The notes under the pieces: generated by a model
The model's database searches: none
Told to the model about the DNA's origin: nothing
The model's input: only the letters and a program-made list of their open reading frames with translations
Origin: Sulfuritalea sp.
GTDB taxonomy: Bacteria > Pseudomonadota > Gammaproteobacteria > Burkholderiales > Rhodocyclaceae
Length of the DNA: 30,237 nt
Assembly (NCBI GenBank): GCA_016716965.1
Contig: JADJUP010000023.1
Coordinates: 1 to 30,237 of the forward strand
Direction of reading: 5' to 3'
Shown here: in pieces, positions 1-11,735 of the stretch
Layout: every line of letters begins with the position of its first letter
How positions within the stretch are numbered: position 1 is the first letter of the stretch
Position numbers and translations under genes: made by a program

Positions 1-14
1 ACGATTGCGATAAT

Positions 15-20
15 TAATAT
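15..20 (+). promoter_or_regulatory. Possible -10 element upstream of ahpC
   Basis: The AT-rich stretch at the window edge contains TAATAT, which matches 4 of 6 bases of the sigma70 -10 consensus, about 45 bases before the ahpC start. The -35 region and any OxyR site would lie before base 1, so they cannot be assessed. Weak call. Confidence 0.25.
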
Positions 21-65
21 TCACTCCATCGCAGCAAACCAATCAACCCACCAAGGAGCCACACC

Positions 66-635
66 ATGAACACCAGCCTGATCAACACCGAAATCCTTCC
101 CTTCAAGGCCACCGCCTTCCACAACGGCAAGTTCGTTCCCGTCACCCAGGACGACCTCAAGGGCAAGTGGTCCGTGGTCTTCTTCTACCCGGCCGACTTC
201 ACTTTCGTCTGCCCGACCGAGCTGGGCGACCTGGCCGACCACTACGCCACCTTCAAGTCGCTGGGCGTCGAGATCTACGCCGTATCGACCGATACACACT
301 TTACGCACAAGGCCTGGCACGACACGTCCGAGACCATCGGCAAGATCAAGTACCCGATGATCGGCGACCCGACCGGCGCCATCACCCGCAACTTCGGCGT
401 GATGATCGAGGAAGCCGGTCTGGCCGAGCGCGGCACCTTCGTCATGGACCCGTCGGGCAAGATCCAGATCATCGAGGTCAACGCCGGCGGCATCGGCCGC
501 GACGCGATGGAGCTGCTGCGCAAGGTGCAGGCCGCGCAGTACGTCGCCAGCCATCCGGGCGAAGTCTGCCCGGCCAAGTGGAAGGAAGGCGAAGCCACCC
601 TGGCGCCGTCGCTGGACCTGGTCGGAAAAATCTAA
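66..635 (+). CDS. ahpC: Alkyl hydroperoxide reductase subunit C (2-Cys peroxiredoxin)
   Basis: The 189-residue protein is a typical full-length AhpC (the E. coli protein is 187 aa). It reduces hydrogen peroxide and organic hydroperoxides in the cytoplasm and is itself re-reduced by AhpF. The peroxidatic cysteine is C49 in the FVCPTEL motif, and the resolving cysteine is C168 in GEVCPAKW. The start is well supported: AAGGAG at 53-58 lies 7 bases before the ATG. It is the first gene of a same-strand block ahpC-ahpF-dps-katG, all members of the OxyR regulon in proteobacteria. Peroxide induction is therefore likely, but no OxyR site is visible because the upstream region is cut by the window. Confidence 0.97.
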   Translation: MNTSLINTEILPFKATAFHNGKFVPVTQDDLKGKWSVVFFYPADFTFVCPTELGDLADHYATFKSLGVEIYAVSTDTHFTHKAWHDTSETIGKIKYPMIGDPTGAITRNFGVMIEEAGLAERGTFVMDPSGKIQIIEVNAGGIGRDAMELLRKVQAAQYVASHPGEVCPAKWKEGEATLAPSLDLVGKI

Positions 636-662
636 TAACGCACCCCCAACCCCAACGTTCCC

Positions 663-681
663 ACCCCGGCAACCCCGGGGT
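663..681 (+). terminator. GC-rich hairpin between ahpC and ahpF
   Basis: ACCCCGG (663-669) pairs with CCGGGGT (675-681) across a 5-base loop, 28 bases after the ahpC stop. There is no T tract, so it is more likely a partial attenuator or mRNA 3'-end stabiliser than a full terminator. It would fit the usual excess of AhpC over AhpF. Inferred only from base pairing. Confidence 0.45.
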
Positions 682-751
682 CGGGATTGCAGCGTAAAGG
701 CCGCCTCACGACGGCAGTCTTTGCAGTGCAATCCACACCAGGGAGAAAATC

Positions 752-2351
752 ATGCTCGACAGCGCAATCAAGACCCAGCTTTCCGCCTACCTCGAAAAGC
801 TCCAGACGCCCATCGAACTCGTTGCTTCGCTCGACGCCAGCGATGCCGCGCGCCAGATGCGCGAACTGCTGGCCGACATCGCCGCGCTTTCGCCCAAGGT
901 GACAGTGCGCGACGACGGCAACGATGCGCGCAAGCCCTCGTTCGCCATCGGCCGTCCCGGTGAAGCCGCGCGCATCCGCTTTGCCGGCATCCCGATGGGC
1001 CACGAATTCACCTCGCTGGTGCTGGCCCTGTTGCAGACCGGCGGCCACCCGCCCAAGGTCGACGCCGCCGTGATCGAGCAGATCAAGGGACTGACCGGGA
1101 CGATGCGCTTCGAAACCTACATTTCGCTGTCCTGCCACAACTGCCCGGACGTGGTACAGGCGCTCAACCTGATGGCCGTGCTGAACCCCGGCGTCGAGAG
1201 CGTGATGATCGACGGCGCCTTGTATCAGGGCGAAGTGAGTGCACGCAAGATCATGGCCGTACCGACCGTGATGCTGAACGGCGAAGCCTTCGGCCAGGGC
1301 CGCATGACGATCGAGGAAATCCTCGCCAAGGTGGATACCGGCGCTGCGGCGCGCGACGCCGAAAAGCTGAACGCGAAGGATGCCTACGACGTGCTCGTGG
1401 TCGGCGGCGGTCCGGCCGGATCGGCGGCGGCGATCTACGCCGCACGCAAGGGCATCCGCACCGGCGTGGTGGCCGAGCGCTTCGGCGGCCAGGTGCTCGA
1501 CACCCATGGCCATCGAGAACTTCATTTCCGTGCAGCGCACCGAAGGCCCCAAGCTCGCCATGGCGCTGGAGCAGCACGTCAAGGAATACGAAGTCGACAT
1601 CATGAACCTGCAGCGCGCCGAAGCCCTGATCCCGGCCGGCGACGATGGCATGGCGCAGGTCAGGCTCGCCAACGGCGCCACGCTCAGGGCGAAAAGCGTG
1701 ATCCTTGCCACCGGCGCGCGCTGGCGCGAGATGAACGTGCCCGGCGAGAAGGACTACAAGGGCAAGGGTGTGTGCTTCTGCCCGCACTGCGACGGCCCGC
1801 TGTTCAAGGGCAAGCGCGTGGCGGTAATCGGCGGCGGCAACTCCGGCGTCGAAGCCGCGATCGACCTCGCCGGCATCGTCAGCCATGTCACGCTGCTCGA
1901 ATTCGACGGCAAGTTGCGCGCCGACGCCGTGTTGCAGGCCAAGCTCGGCAGCCTGCCCAACGTCACCATCATCACCAGCGCGCTGACTACCGAAGTCACC
2001 GGCGACGGCGAAAAGGTGAATGGCATCGTCTATCAGGACCGGATCGGCGGGCAGACGAAACGCGTCGAGCTCGAAGGCATCTTCGTCCAGATCGGCCTTC
2101 TGCCCAACACCGACTGGCTCAAGGGAACGCTGAAACTTTCGCCGCGTGGCGAGATCGAGATCGATGCGCGCGGCCAGACCTCGCTGTCCGGCGTTTTCGC
2201 CGCAGGCGACGCGACGACCACGCCCTACAAGCAGATCATCATCGCCATGGGTGAAGGCGCCAAGGCCAGCCTCAGCGCCTTCGACCACCTGATCCGCAGC
2301 CCGGCGCCTGCGCCGGCCGCCACGAGTGTTGACCTGGGTCAGCCCGCCTGA
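752..2351 (+). pseudogene. ahpF: Alkyl hydroperoxide reductase subunit F, broken by a +1 frameshift
   Basis: AhpF is the FAD- and NADH-dependent disulfide reductase that recycles AhpC. The frame starting at 752 carries the N-terminal thioredoxin-like domain with CHNC (C128, C131) and the FAD-binding GGGPAG motif. It then loses homology at about 1505. The next frame resumes exactly at ATG 1506 with the expected sequence and carries CPHC (second redox centre), GGGNSG (NADH binding) and the C-terminal FAAGDAT motif, ending at 2351. Removing one C from the CCC run at 1503-1505 restores a 532-residue protein, against 521 in E. coli. Everything else is intact, so this is either a sequencing error or a very recent mutation. 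The start has AGGGAGA just upstream of the ATG. It lies 116 bases after ahpC. Confidence 0.93.
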
Positions 2352-2408
2352 TCCGCAAACGGGTAGTTTTCATTCAGAAGTCATTTCAATCCGCACAGGA
2401 GAAACATC

Positions 2409-2900
2409 ATGAAAAAGACCACCAAACCCGCCAAGCTTGACATCGGCATTTCCGACAAGGACCGCGCCGCAGTCGCCCAGGGCCTTTCCGGCCTGCTGGC
2501 CGACAGCTACACGCTCTACCTGATGACGCACAACTTCCACTGGAACGTCACCGGGCCGCAATTCAACAGCCTGCACCTGATGTTCATGGGCCAGTACACC
2601 GAACAGTGGAACGCGCTCGACCTGATCGCCGAACGCATCCGCGCCCTGGGCCACCCGGCGCCCGGCACCTACAAGGAGTTCGTCAAGCTGGCGACCATCA
2701 AGGAAGTCGAGGGCCAGCCAAAAGCCATGGACATGGTGCGCCACCTGGTCGCCGCGCAGGAAGCCACGGCACGCACCGCGAGGAAGCTGTTCCCGCTGGT
2801 GGAAAAAGCCAACGACCAGCCGACCGCCGACCTGCTGACGCAGCGCATCGAAGTCCACGAGAAGACGGCGTGGATGTTGCGCAGCCTGCTCGAAGAATAG
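2409..2900 (+). CDS. dps: Dps-family ferritin-like DNA-protection protein
   Basis: The 163-residue protein is a miniferritin of the Dps family. It forms dodecamers that oxidise Fe2+ with peroxide and store the iron, which limits Fenton chemistry; many members also bind DNA. Ferroxidase residues are visible in THNFHWNVTG (helix A) and in the following D-x-x-AERIRALG segment, the normal inter-subunit site. The lysine-rich N-terminus (MKKTTKPAK) could contact DNA. The start follows CAGGAGAAA. It lies 57 bases after ahpF and 36 bases before katG, so co-transcription in a peroxide-response operon is likely. Confidence 0.94.
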   Translation: MKKTTKPAKLDIGISDKDRAAVAQGLSGLLADSYTLYLMTHNFHWNVTGPQFNSLHLMFMGQYTEQWNALDLIAERIRALGHPAPGTYKEFVKLATIKEVEGQPKAMDMVRHLVAAQEATARTARKLFPLVEKANDQPTADLLTQRIEVHEKTAWMLRSLLEE

Positions 2901-2936
2901 TCCTCCCCTACGCTTGAGTCACAAGGAGAACACGCC

Positions 2937-5129
<2,193 letters not shown>

Positions 5130-5178
5130 GGACCAGCGGGCAGCGTGAAGTCACGCTTGGGCCCCTGATCGGGACCCT

Positions 5179-5231
5179 CGGTCGGCCCTGCATGGCCGAC
5201 CGACCGGCGCGGGCACGAAGCAAAGCTTCGT
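5179..5231. terminator. Two perfect hairpins between convergent genes
   Basis: CGGTCGGCC (5179-5187) pairs perfectly with GGCCGACCG (5194-5202) across 6 bases. ACGAAGC (5215-5221) pairs perfectly with GCTTCGT (5225-5231) across AAA. They lie in the 176-base gap between the ends of katG and the cyclic-nucleotide-binding gene, where a bidirectional terminator is expected. Neither is followed by a T run, so intrinsic termination is not certain. Confidence 0.5.
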
Positions 5232-5305
5232 GGCATCCAGCACGCCGTCCCGCCAGCGCCGACTTTCTGCCCAAACGTCGGCGAGGGGCCAGTGGCAGAC
5301 AGCCG

Positions 5306-5779
5306 CTAGAGCCGCCAGGCCACTAGGTCATCCGCCGCGCGCAGTCGTTCGGAAACCACCCTCGAAATATTGCGATAAACCTTGAGGCCGATCTCGGGCC
5401 GCGCATCGATGGCGCGACCGTTGATCCGCACCAGGGCGCAACTGGTGATGGCGACCACGCTGGCGCTGCGCGCTTCGTTGTCCGCCAGCGCCATTTCGCC
5501 GAAGCTGTCGGCGGGTGCAAGCCGCGCCAGTTCGACCTCGCCGTCGCGACCGGCCTTCATCACCCGTGCTTCGCCATCGAGGATGATGTACATGTGGTTG
5601 CCGATGTTGCCTTCCTTGACGATGTAGCTGTCGGGTTCAAAACTGCACTTTTCGGAACTGCCGAGCAGGTCGGTGATTTCCGCCGGCGTGAGCCCCTGGA
5701 AGGCCTTGACCCGCTCCGACAGCTTGAACAGCAGTCGTTGCAGGTCATTGAAGGTGAATTGTTCGCGAACCCAGCTCAT
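5306..5779 (-). CDS. Single-domain cyclic-nucleotide-binding (CRP-like) protein
   Basis: The 157-residue protein has a helical N-terminus and one cNMP-binding beta-roll (about residues 30-130) with GNHMYIILDGEARV and the phosphate-binding-cassette-like DSFGEMALADNEARSASV. There is no C-terminal helix-turn-helix, so it is not a complete CRP/FNR transcription factor. Such proteins are usually signalling adaptors with unknown partners. FGEMAL followed by R-S-A is close to the cAMP-binding consensus, so nucleotide binding is plausible but unproven. The ATG has no Shine-Dalgarno sequence, and the promoter at 5786-5814 places the transcript start on the ATG itself. It stands alone between katG and the copper genes. 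Confidence 0.85.
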   Translation of the reverse strand: MSWVREQFTFNDLQRLLFKLSERVKAFQGLTPAEITDLLGSSEKCSFEPDSYIVKEGNIGNHMYIILDGEARVMKAGRDGEVELARLAPADSFGEMALADNEARSASVVAITSCALVRINGRAIDARPEIGLKVYRNISRVVSERLRAADDLVAWRL

Positions 5780-5785
5780 GGCGGC

Positions 5786-5814
5786 ATCATACCTGCGCCG
5801 CCAGGCGGTGTCAG
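5786..5814 (-). promoter_or_regulatory. Sigma70-type promoter predicting a leaderless transcript
   Basis: On the minus strand CTGACA (5809-5814) and TATGAT (5786-5791), each 5/6 to consensus, are separated by exactly 17 bases. Only 6 bases (GCCGCC) lie between the -10 and the ATG at 5779, so the predicted +1 is the A of the start codon. The spacer contains the palindrome CCGCC-T-GGCGG, a possible operator. Confidence 0.6.
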
Positions 5815-5845
5815 GAAGTCTCGCGATCTGCGGCCGAACGCCCTG

Positions 5846-6052
5846 CTATGCGGCGTCGAAGCCGGCGTCCTCGATCACCGCCTTGAGCTGGTCGCGCGTC
5901 AGCTTGCCGGCGTCGAACTCGACCACCGCCTGCTTCTGCTCCAGCGAGACCTCCGCCTTCGCCACGCCGTCGAGCGCGGTCAACACGCCGGTCACGCTTT
6001 TCACGCAGCCGCCGCAGGACATGCCGTCCACCTTGATTGTCGTCGTTTCCAT
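5846..6052 (-). CDS. copZ: CopZ-like copper chaperone (HMA domain)
   Basis: The 68-residue protein is a single heavy-metal-associated domain of ferredoxin-like fold with the metal-binding motif GMSCGGC near the N-terminus. It probably binds Cu(I) in the cytosol and delivers it to the CopA ATPase encoded immediately upstream. Its start lies 4 bases past the copA stop, so the two genes are surely co-transcribed from the copA promoter. The motif is GMSCGGC where the CopA domains have GMTCAAC, the common difference between chaperone and ATPase domains. Confidence 0.92.
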   Translation of the reverse strand: METTTIKVDGMSCGGCVKSVTGVLTALDGVAKAEVSLEQKQAVVEFDAGKLTRDQLKAVIEDAGFDAA

Positions 6053-6056
6053 TTGA

Positions 6057-8450
<2,394 letters not shown>

Positions 8451-8500
8451 TTCGCGCCTCCGTTCAAGCCGCCGCAGCGGCTGGAAGTTTCATGGAACGA

Positions 8501-8532
8501 AGTCTAAACTCCGTACCTAAGTACGGAGTCAA
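8501..8532 (-). promoter_or_regulatory. mer-type operator and long-spacer promoter of copA
   Basis: On the minus strand TTGACT (8527-8532) and TAGACT (8501-8506) are 20 bases apart, the over-long spacer typical of MerR-activated promoters. The spacer is filled by a perfect dyad ACTCCGTAC-N4-GTACGGAGT (8508-8529). The -35 plus dyad (TTGACT CCGTAC-N4-GTACGG) is, from memory, the arrangement of the Tn21/Tn501 mercury-resistance promoter. The divergent regulator starts at 8543. Confidence 0.85.
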
Positions 8533-8542
8533 GGGGTTTTTG

Positions 8543-8947
8543 ATGAAAATTTCAGAACAGGGCTTCACCATCGGCAAACTGGCGAAAAGCGCCGACGTCG
8601 GCGTCGAAACCGTGCGCTACTACCAGCGCCGCGGCCTGCTCGCCGAGCCGCCCGCCATGGGTGGGTATCGTCGCTACGACGCCAACCACCTGGAGCGGCT
8701 GAACTTCATCAAGCGCGCCCAGGGCGTCGGCTTCACACTCGAGGAAATCGGCGAACTGATGACGCTCAATGACACCCGCGACCACCGCCTTGCGCGCAGC
8801 CTGGCGAGTGAAAAGATCCGCAGCATCGAGGCGCGCATCGACCAGTTGGCCAAGGTCGCCGACGCCCTGCGCCACCTGGTGCGGGAGTGCGAATGCGGCG
8901 GGCAGGAGATGCCCTGCCCCATCATCCGCATGGCGCTGACGCCTTGA
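8543..8947 (+). CDS. MerR-family metal-responsive regulator, lacking the MerR Cys82 equivalent
   Basis: The 134-residue protein has the MerR winged helix (TIGKLAKSADVGVETVRYYQRRGLL), the dimerisation helix and a C-terminal metal loop CEC-x6-C with C116, C118 and C125. C116 to C125 has the same spacing as MerR C117 to C126. The position of MerR C82, which completes the Hg site, holds D80-H81 (TRDHRLA). CueR-type Cu(I) sensors have Ser there and a C-x7-C loop, so this protein fits neither class exactly. AAGGGG 6 bases before the ATG at 8543 fixes the start; the frame is open further upstream but not homologous. It is divergent from copA and probably distorts the copA promoter to activate it when a metal, most likely Cu(I), is bound. 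Confidence 0.9.
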   Translation: MKISEQGFTIGKLAKSADVGVETVRYYQRRGLLAEPPAMGGYRRYDANHLERLNFIKRAQGVGFTLEEIGELMTLNDTRDHRLARSLASEKIRSIEARIDQLAKVADALRHLVRECECGGQEMPCPIIRMALTP

Positions 8948-9030
8948 ATTGCAGGTTCGGCGCGCCTCGCATCGCATTCCCATTCAATCCGGTACCACTG
9001 CCGCGGGACTGACAACGAAAGCTGGCGAAT

Positions 9031-10833
9031 TCAACGATCCTGCGTCCACTTCTCCATCATGACCACCAGGTCGTCGATCGTAAAAGGCTTGGTCAGGAAA
9101 TCGTCCATCCCCGCCGCGAGGCAGCGATCGCGGTCTTCCTGGAATGCGCTCGCGGTGAGTGCCACGATGGGAACGGGCAGGCGGTCGCCCTCGCGCTCCC
9201 ACCGCCGAATGTTCTCGGTCGCGGTAAAGCCGTCCATGACCGGCATCTGGCAATCCATCAGGATCAGGTCCGGCGATGCCCCCGAGGTGATCGCATTCAC
9301 CGCGCCCAGGCCGTTGTCGACGATCTGGCAGCGTATCTGCAGCTTCTTCAGCGTTTGCTCGACGAGGACACGGTTTACCGGATTGTCTTCGGCGACCAGG
9401 ACGAAATGCTCGGCGTCAGGACGCGGCGCATCCGTGCGCAGGAACGGCCTTGCGCGACTGGCCTGGCGGGTGTCTTCGCCCGCCCCGACGAGGCTTGCCC
9501 GGATGCGGAACCAGACCCGCGCGCCTTGCCCTGGCGCGTCCTCGATTCCCACGTCGCCGTCCATCAGCAGCGCCAGGCGACGCACGATCGAAAGCCCGAG
9601 TCCCGTGCCGCCATACTCCCTCGTGACGGAACTATCGACTTGCGAAAACGCCCGGAACAACAGCTTGCGCTTGCTCTCGGGAATGCCGATGCCGCTGTCG
9701 CTCACGCTGAATTCGAGCAAGGCACGATCGCCGTCGCGCTCCACTTCGCGCCCCTCGATGCGCACATGGCCCTTCGCGGTGAACTTGATGGCATTGCCGA
9801 TCAGGTTCGACAGCATCTGCCGCAGGCGGTTCGGGTCGGACCAGTAGCGTTGCCCCGTGGCGCCATGCCATGCAGCCTCGATCGCCAGCCCCTTCTCGAC
9901 GGCCGGCGGCGTCAGCAACCTGACCGATTCGTGGATGAGTTGCCCGGGGTCGAAGGCAAGCCGTTCCAGTTCCACCTTGCCGGCTTCGATTTTCGAAAAA
10001 TCGAGGATGTCATTGAGCAGGGTCAGCAGGGTCTGCGCCGAATTGAACAGTATCCGCGCCTGCTCCTGGCGCTCTTCGTCCGTCTGTCCGGACATCATCA
10101 GCAACTGCGCGAAGCCCAGGATGCCGTTCATCGGCGTGCGGATTTCGTGGCTCATGGTGGCGAGGAACTCGCTCTTCGCCATGTTGGCCGCCTCGGCATC
10201 GTTGCGGGCCTTTTCCAGGCCGGCAACCAGTTCGCTCTTCTCGAGGCCCAGCTGAATCGAGGCTTCCAGGGTTTGGTTCAGGTAATTCGCGCTGCTCAGA
10301 ACACCGCCGAGAAACACCAGCGTCAGGATGCCGAACACCCAATGCAGGGACTGGCCGGCAAATGCGAACACGATCAGGGCGACGCCGAGCAGAATGGTCA
10401 CTGCATAGATCCGGAACGCGAGCCGCACCGGGGCCAGGATCGGCACCGCCCCCGCCACCATGCCGGCCAGCGCCAGGCCAACCATGAAGCGATAAGGATC
10501 CGAGTTGCCCCACATGATCAGGCCGCCACCGACCAGCCAACTGAGGCTGATCATCGCGATGCTGCGCACATAACGGTCGCGCCACGTCGCGGCCTGGTCC
10601 GCTGCGGGATTCGCGGCGACAAAGCGCAACGACAGGCGATAGCGGCTCAGCGACAGGGCACACATCCACGCCCACCAGAAGACGATCACCGGGCCCGGTC
10701 GACTGATGTAGCCGAGGTAAGCGAGCAACGACGCGACCAGCAGATTGACGGCTTGCCCGATGCCCGCATTGCGGAACAGCAGCGCCGTCAACTGCGCCTG
10801 CACTGCCTGCGATTGGGGCGCGGGGTTGCTCAT
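9031..10833 (-). CDS. Membrane hybrid sensor histidine kinase with receiver domain
   Basis: The 600-residue protein has about six hydrophobic segments in residues 20-185, a short coiled-coil linker, a HisKA domain with phospho-acceptor H229 (MSHEIRTPMNGI), an HATPase domain (NLIGNAIKF, DSGIGIP, GGTGLGLSI) and a C-terminal receiver with phospho-acceptor D527 (LILMDCQMPVMDG) and the conserved KPF lysine. The membrane module has no PAS, HAMP or obvious periplasmic sensor domain, so the signal is probably sensed in the membrane or by partner proteins. No cognate response regulator or output gene lies nearby. It is on the same strand as tauE-like and hemN, but 139 bases separate it from them. The stimulus is unknown. 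Confidence 0.92.
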   Translation of the reverse strand: MSNPAPQSQAVQAQLTALLFRNAGIGQAVNLLVASLLAYLGYISRPGPVIVFWWAWMCALSLSRYRLSLRFVAANPAADQAATWRDRYVRSIAMISLSWLVGGGLIMWGNSDPYRFMVGLALAGMVAGAVPILAPVRLAFRIYAVTILLGVALIVFAFAGQSLHWVFGILTLVFLGGVLSSANYLNQTLEASIQLGLEKSELVAGLEKARNDAEAANMAKSEFLATMSHEIRTPMNGILGFAQLLMMSGQTDEERQEQARILFNSAQTLLTLLNDILDFSKIEAGKVELERLAFDPGQLIHESVRLLTPPAVEKGLAIEAAWHGATGQRYWSDPNRLRQMLSNLIGNAIKFTAKGHVRIEGREVERDGDRALLEFSVSDSGIGIPESKRKLLFRAFSQVDSSVTREYGGTGLGLSIVRRLALLMDGDVGIEDAPGQGARVWFRIRASLVGAGEDTRQASRARPFLRTDAPRPDAEHFVLVAEDNPVNRVLVEQTLKKLQIRCQIVDNGLGAVNAITSGASPDLILMDCQMPVMDGFTATENIRRWEREGDRLPVPIVALTASAFQEDRDRCLAAGMDDFLTKPFTIDDLVVMMEKWTQDR

Positions 10834-10972
10834 GGAGAATTCGATGGAAGGAATGGGGATCCGAACAGAAACTCCGACTTGAATTGCGTTCTGGCGGCGG
10901 CGCAGTTTAGCAACTTAATCGGCTTGCTCTCGCAACCGGACGGCCGACACGGCGGCGTCGACGTCGCACGGA

Positions 10973-11689
10973 TCAAGTGGGCGGGATGACGCCTTGCCAT
11001 AGGCGACCGCCCAATGTCACGGCGTTCAGCAAGCCCCAAACCCCGAATGCCAGGACGACCAGGCCGGACCCCACGCGCAGCGCGCGCCCCTGCACAGCGT
11101 TGCGAAAGCGCGCCAGCAGCAGGCCGGCCAGCATCAGGTTGGGCAGGGTGCCGAGGCCGAAGGCGAGCAGGGTCGCCGCGCCGCGCGCCGCGCTGCCGGT
11201 GAGCAGTGCCATGGCCAGCACGCTGTAGACCAGGCCGCAGGGCAACCAGCCCCAGAGCAGGCCGAGCGGAAAGGCCTGGGCCGGGCCGCGCACCGGCAGG
11301 AAGCGCCTGGTCAATGGCTGCACGCGACGCCACAGCCACTGTCCGCCGCGTTCGGCGAAGGCCAGCGCACCGGTGATCCCGGTCAGGTAAATACCAAGCG
11401 CGACCATCATCAAGTTGGCCGCGACATACAGCGCCAACTGCACCGGCAGGACATTATTGAGCAGCAGGCCGAGGCTGCCCAAGGCACCCATCAGCGCACC
11501 GGCCACCGCGTAACTGCTGATGCGGCCGAGGTTGTAGGCGAGATGCAGCATCCAGGCCGGACCGCCGGCCCCCGGCTTGCCCGGCACTTGCAGCGTCAGT
11601 GCGGAAACGATGCCGCCGCACATCCCGGCGCAATGCACGCCGCCGAGCAGGCCGACAAGGAATACGGCGAGGAATCCGCTGTCCGGCAT
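10973..11689 (-). CDS. TauE/SafE-like (DsbD_2/UreH-type) membrane protein
   Basis: The 238-residue protein has six or seven predicted membrane helices and the conserved N-terminal motif GGVHCAGMCGG in the first helix. Members are labelled sulfite exporter TauE/SafE, but this short CxxMCGG type resembles the DsbD/CcdA-like transporters and commonly occurs next to cbb3-oxidase assembly genes and hemN in betaproteobacteria. A role in metal or redox handling for cytochrome assembly is therefore inferred. It follows hemN by 46 bases on the same strand, so co-transcription is likely. The transported substrate cannot be told from sequence. Confidence 0.85.
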   Translation of the reverse strand: MPDSGFLAVFLVGLLGGVHCAGMCGGIVSALTLQVPGKPGAGGPAWMLHLAYNLGRISSYAVAGALMGALGSLGLLLNNVLPVQLALYVAANLMMVALGIYLTGITGALAFAERGGQWLWRRVQPLTRRFLPVRGPAQAFPLGLLWGWLPCGLVYSVLAMALLTGSAARGAATLLAFGLGTLPNLMLAGLLLARFRNAVQGRALRVGSGLVVLAFGVWGLLNAVTLGGRLWQGVIPPT

Positions 11690-11735
11690 CTCGTAGTGGA
11701 TGAAAGTCGGCGCTGGCGCTACGGCGCCGCGCGCG

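Noticed and set aside
632..1711. Long minus-strand ORF of 359 codons opposite ahpF
   Set aside because: It lies antisense to ahpF, has low-complexity His/Gly/Asp-rich composition and no recognisable motif: a high-GC shadow.
9355..10989. Plus-strand ORF of 544 codons opposite the hybrid kinase
   Set aside because: Antisense shadow of a clear histidine kinase.
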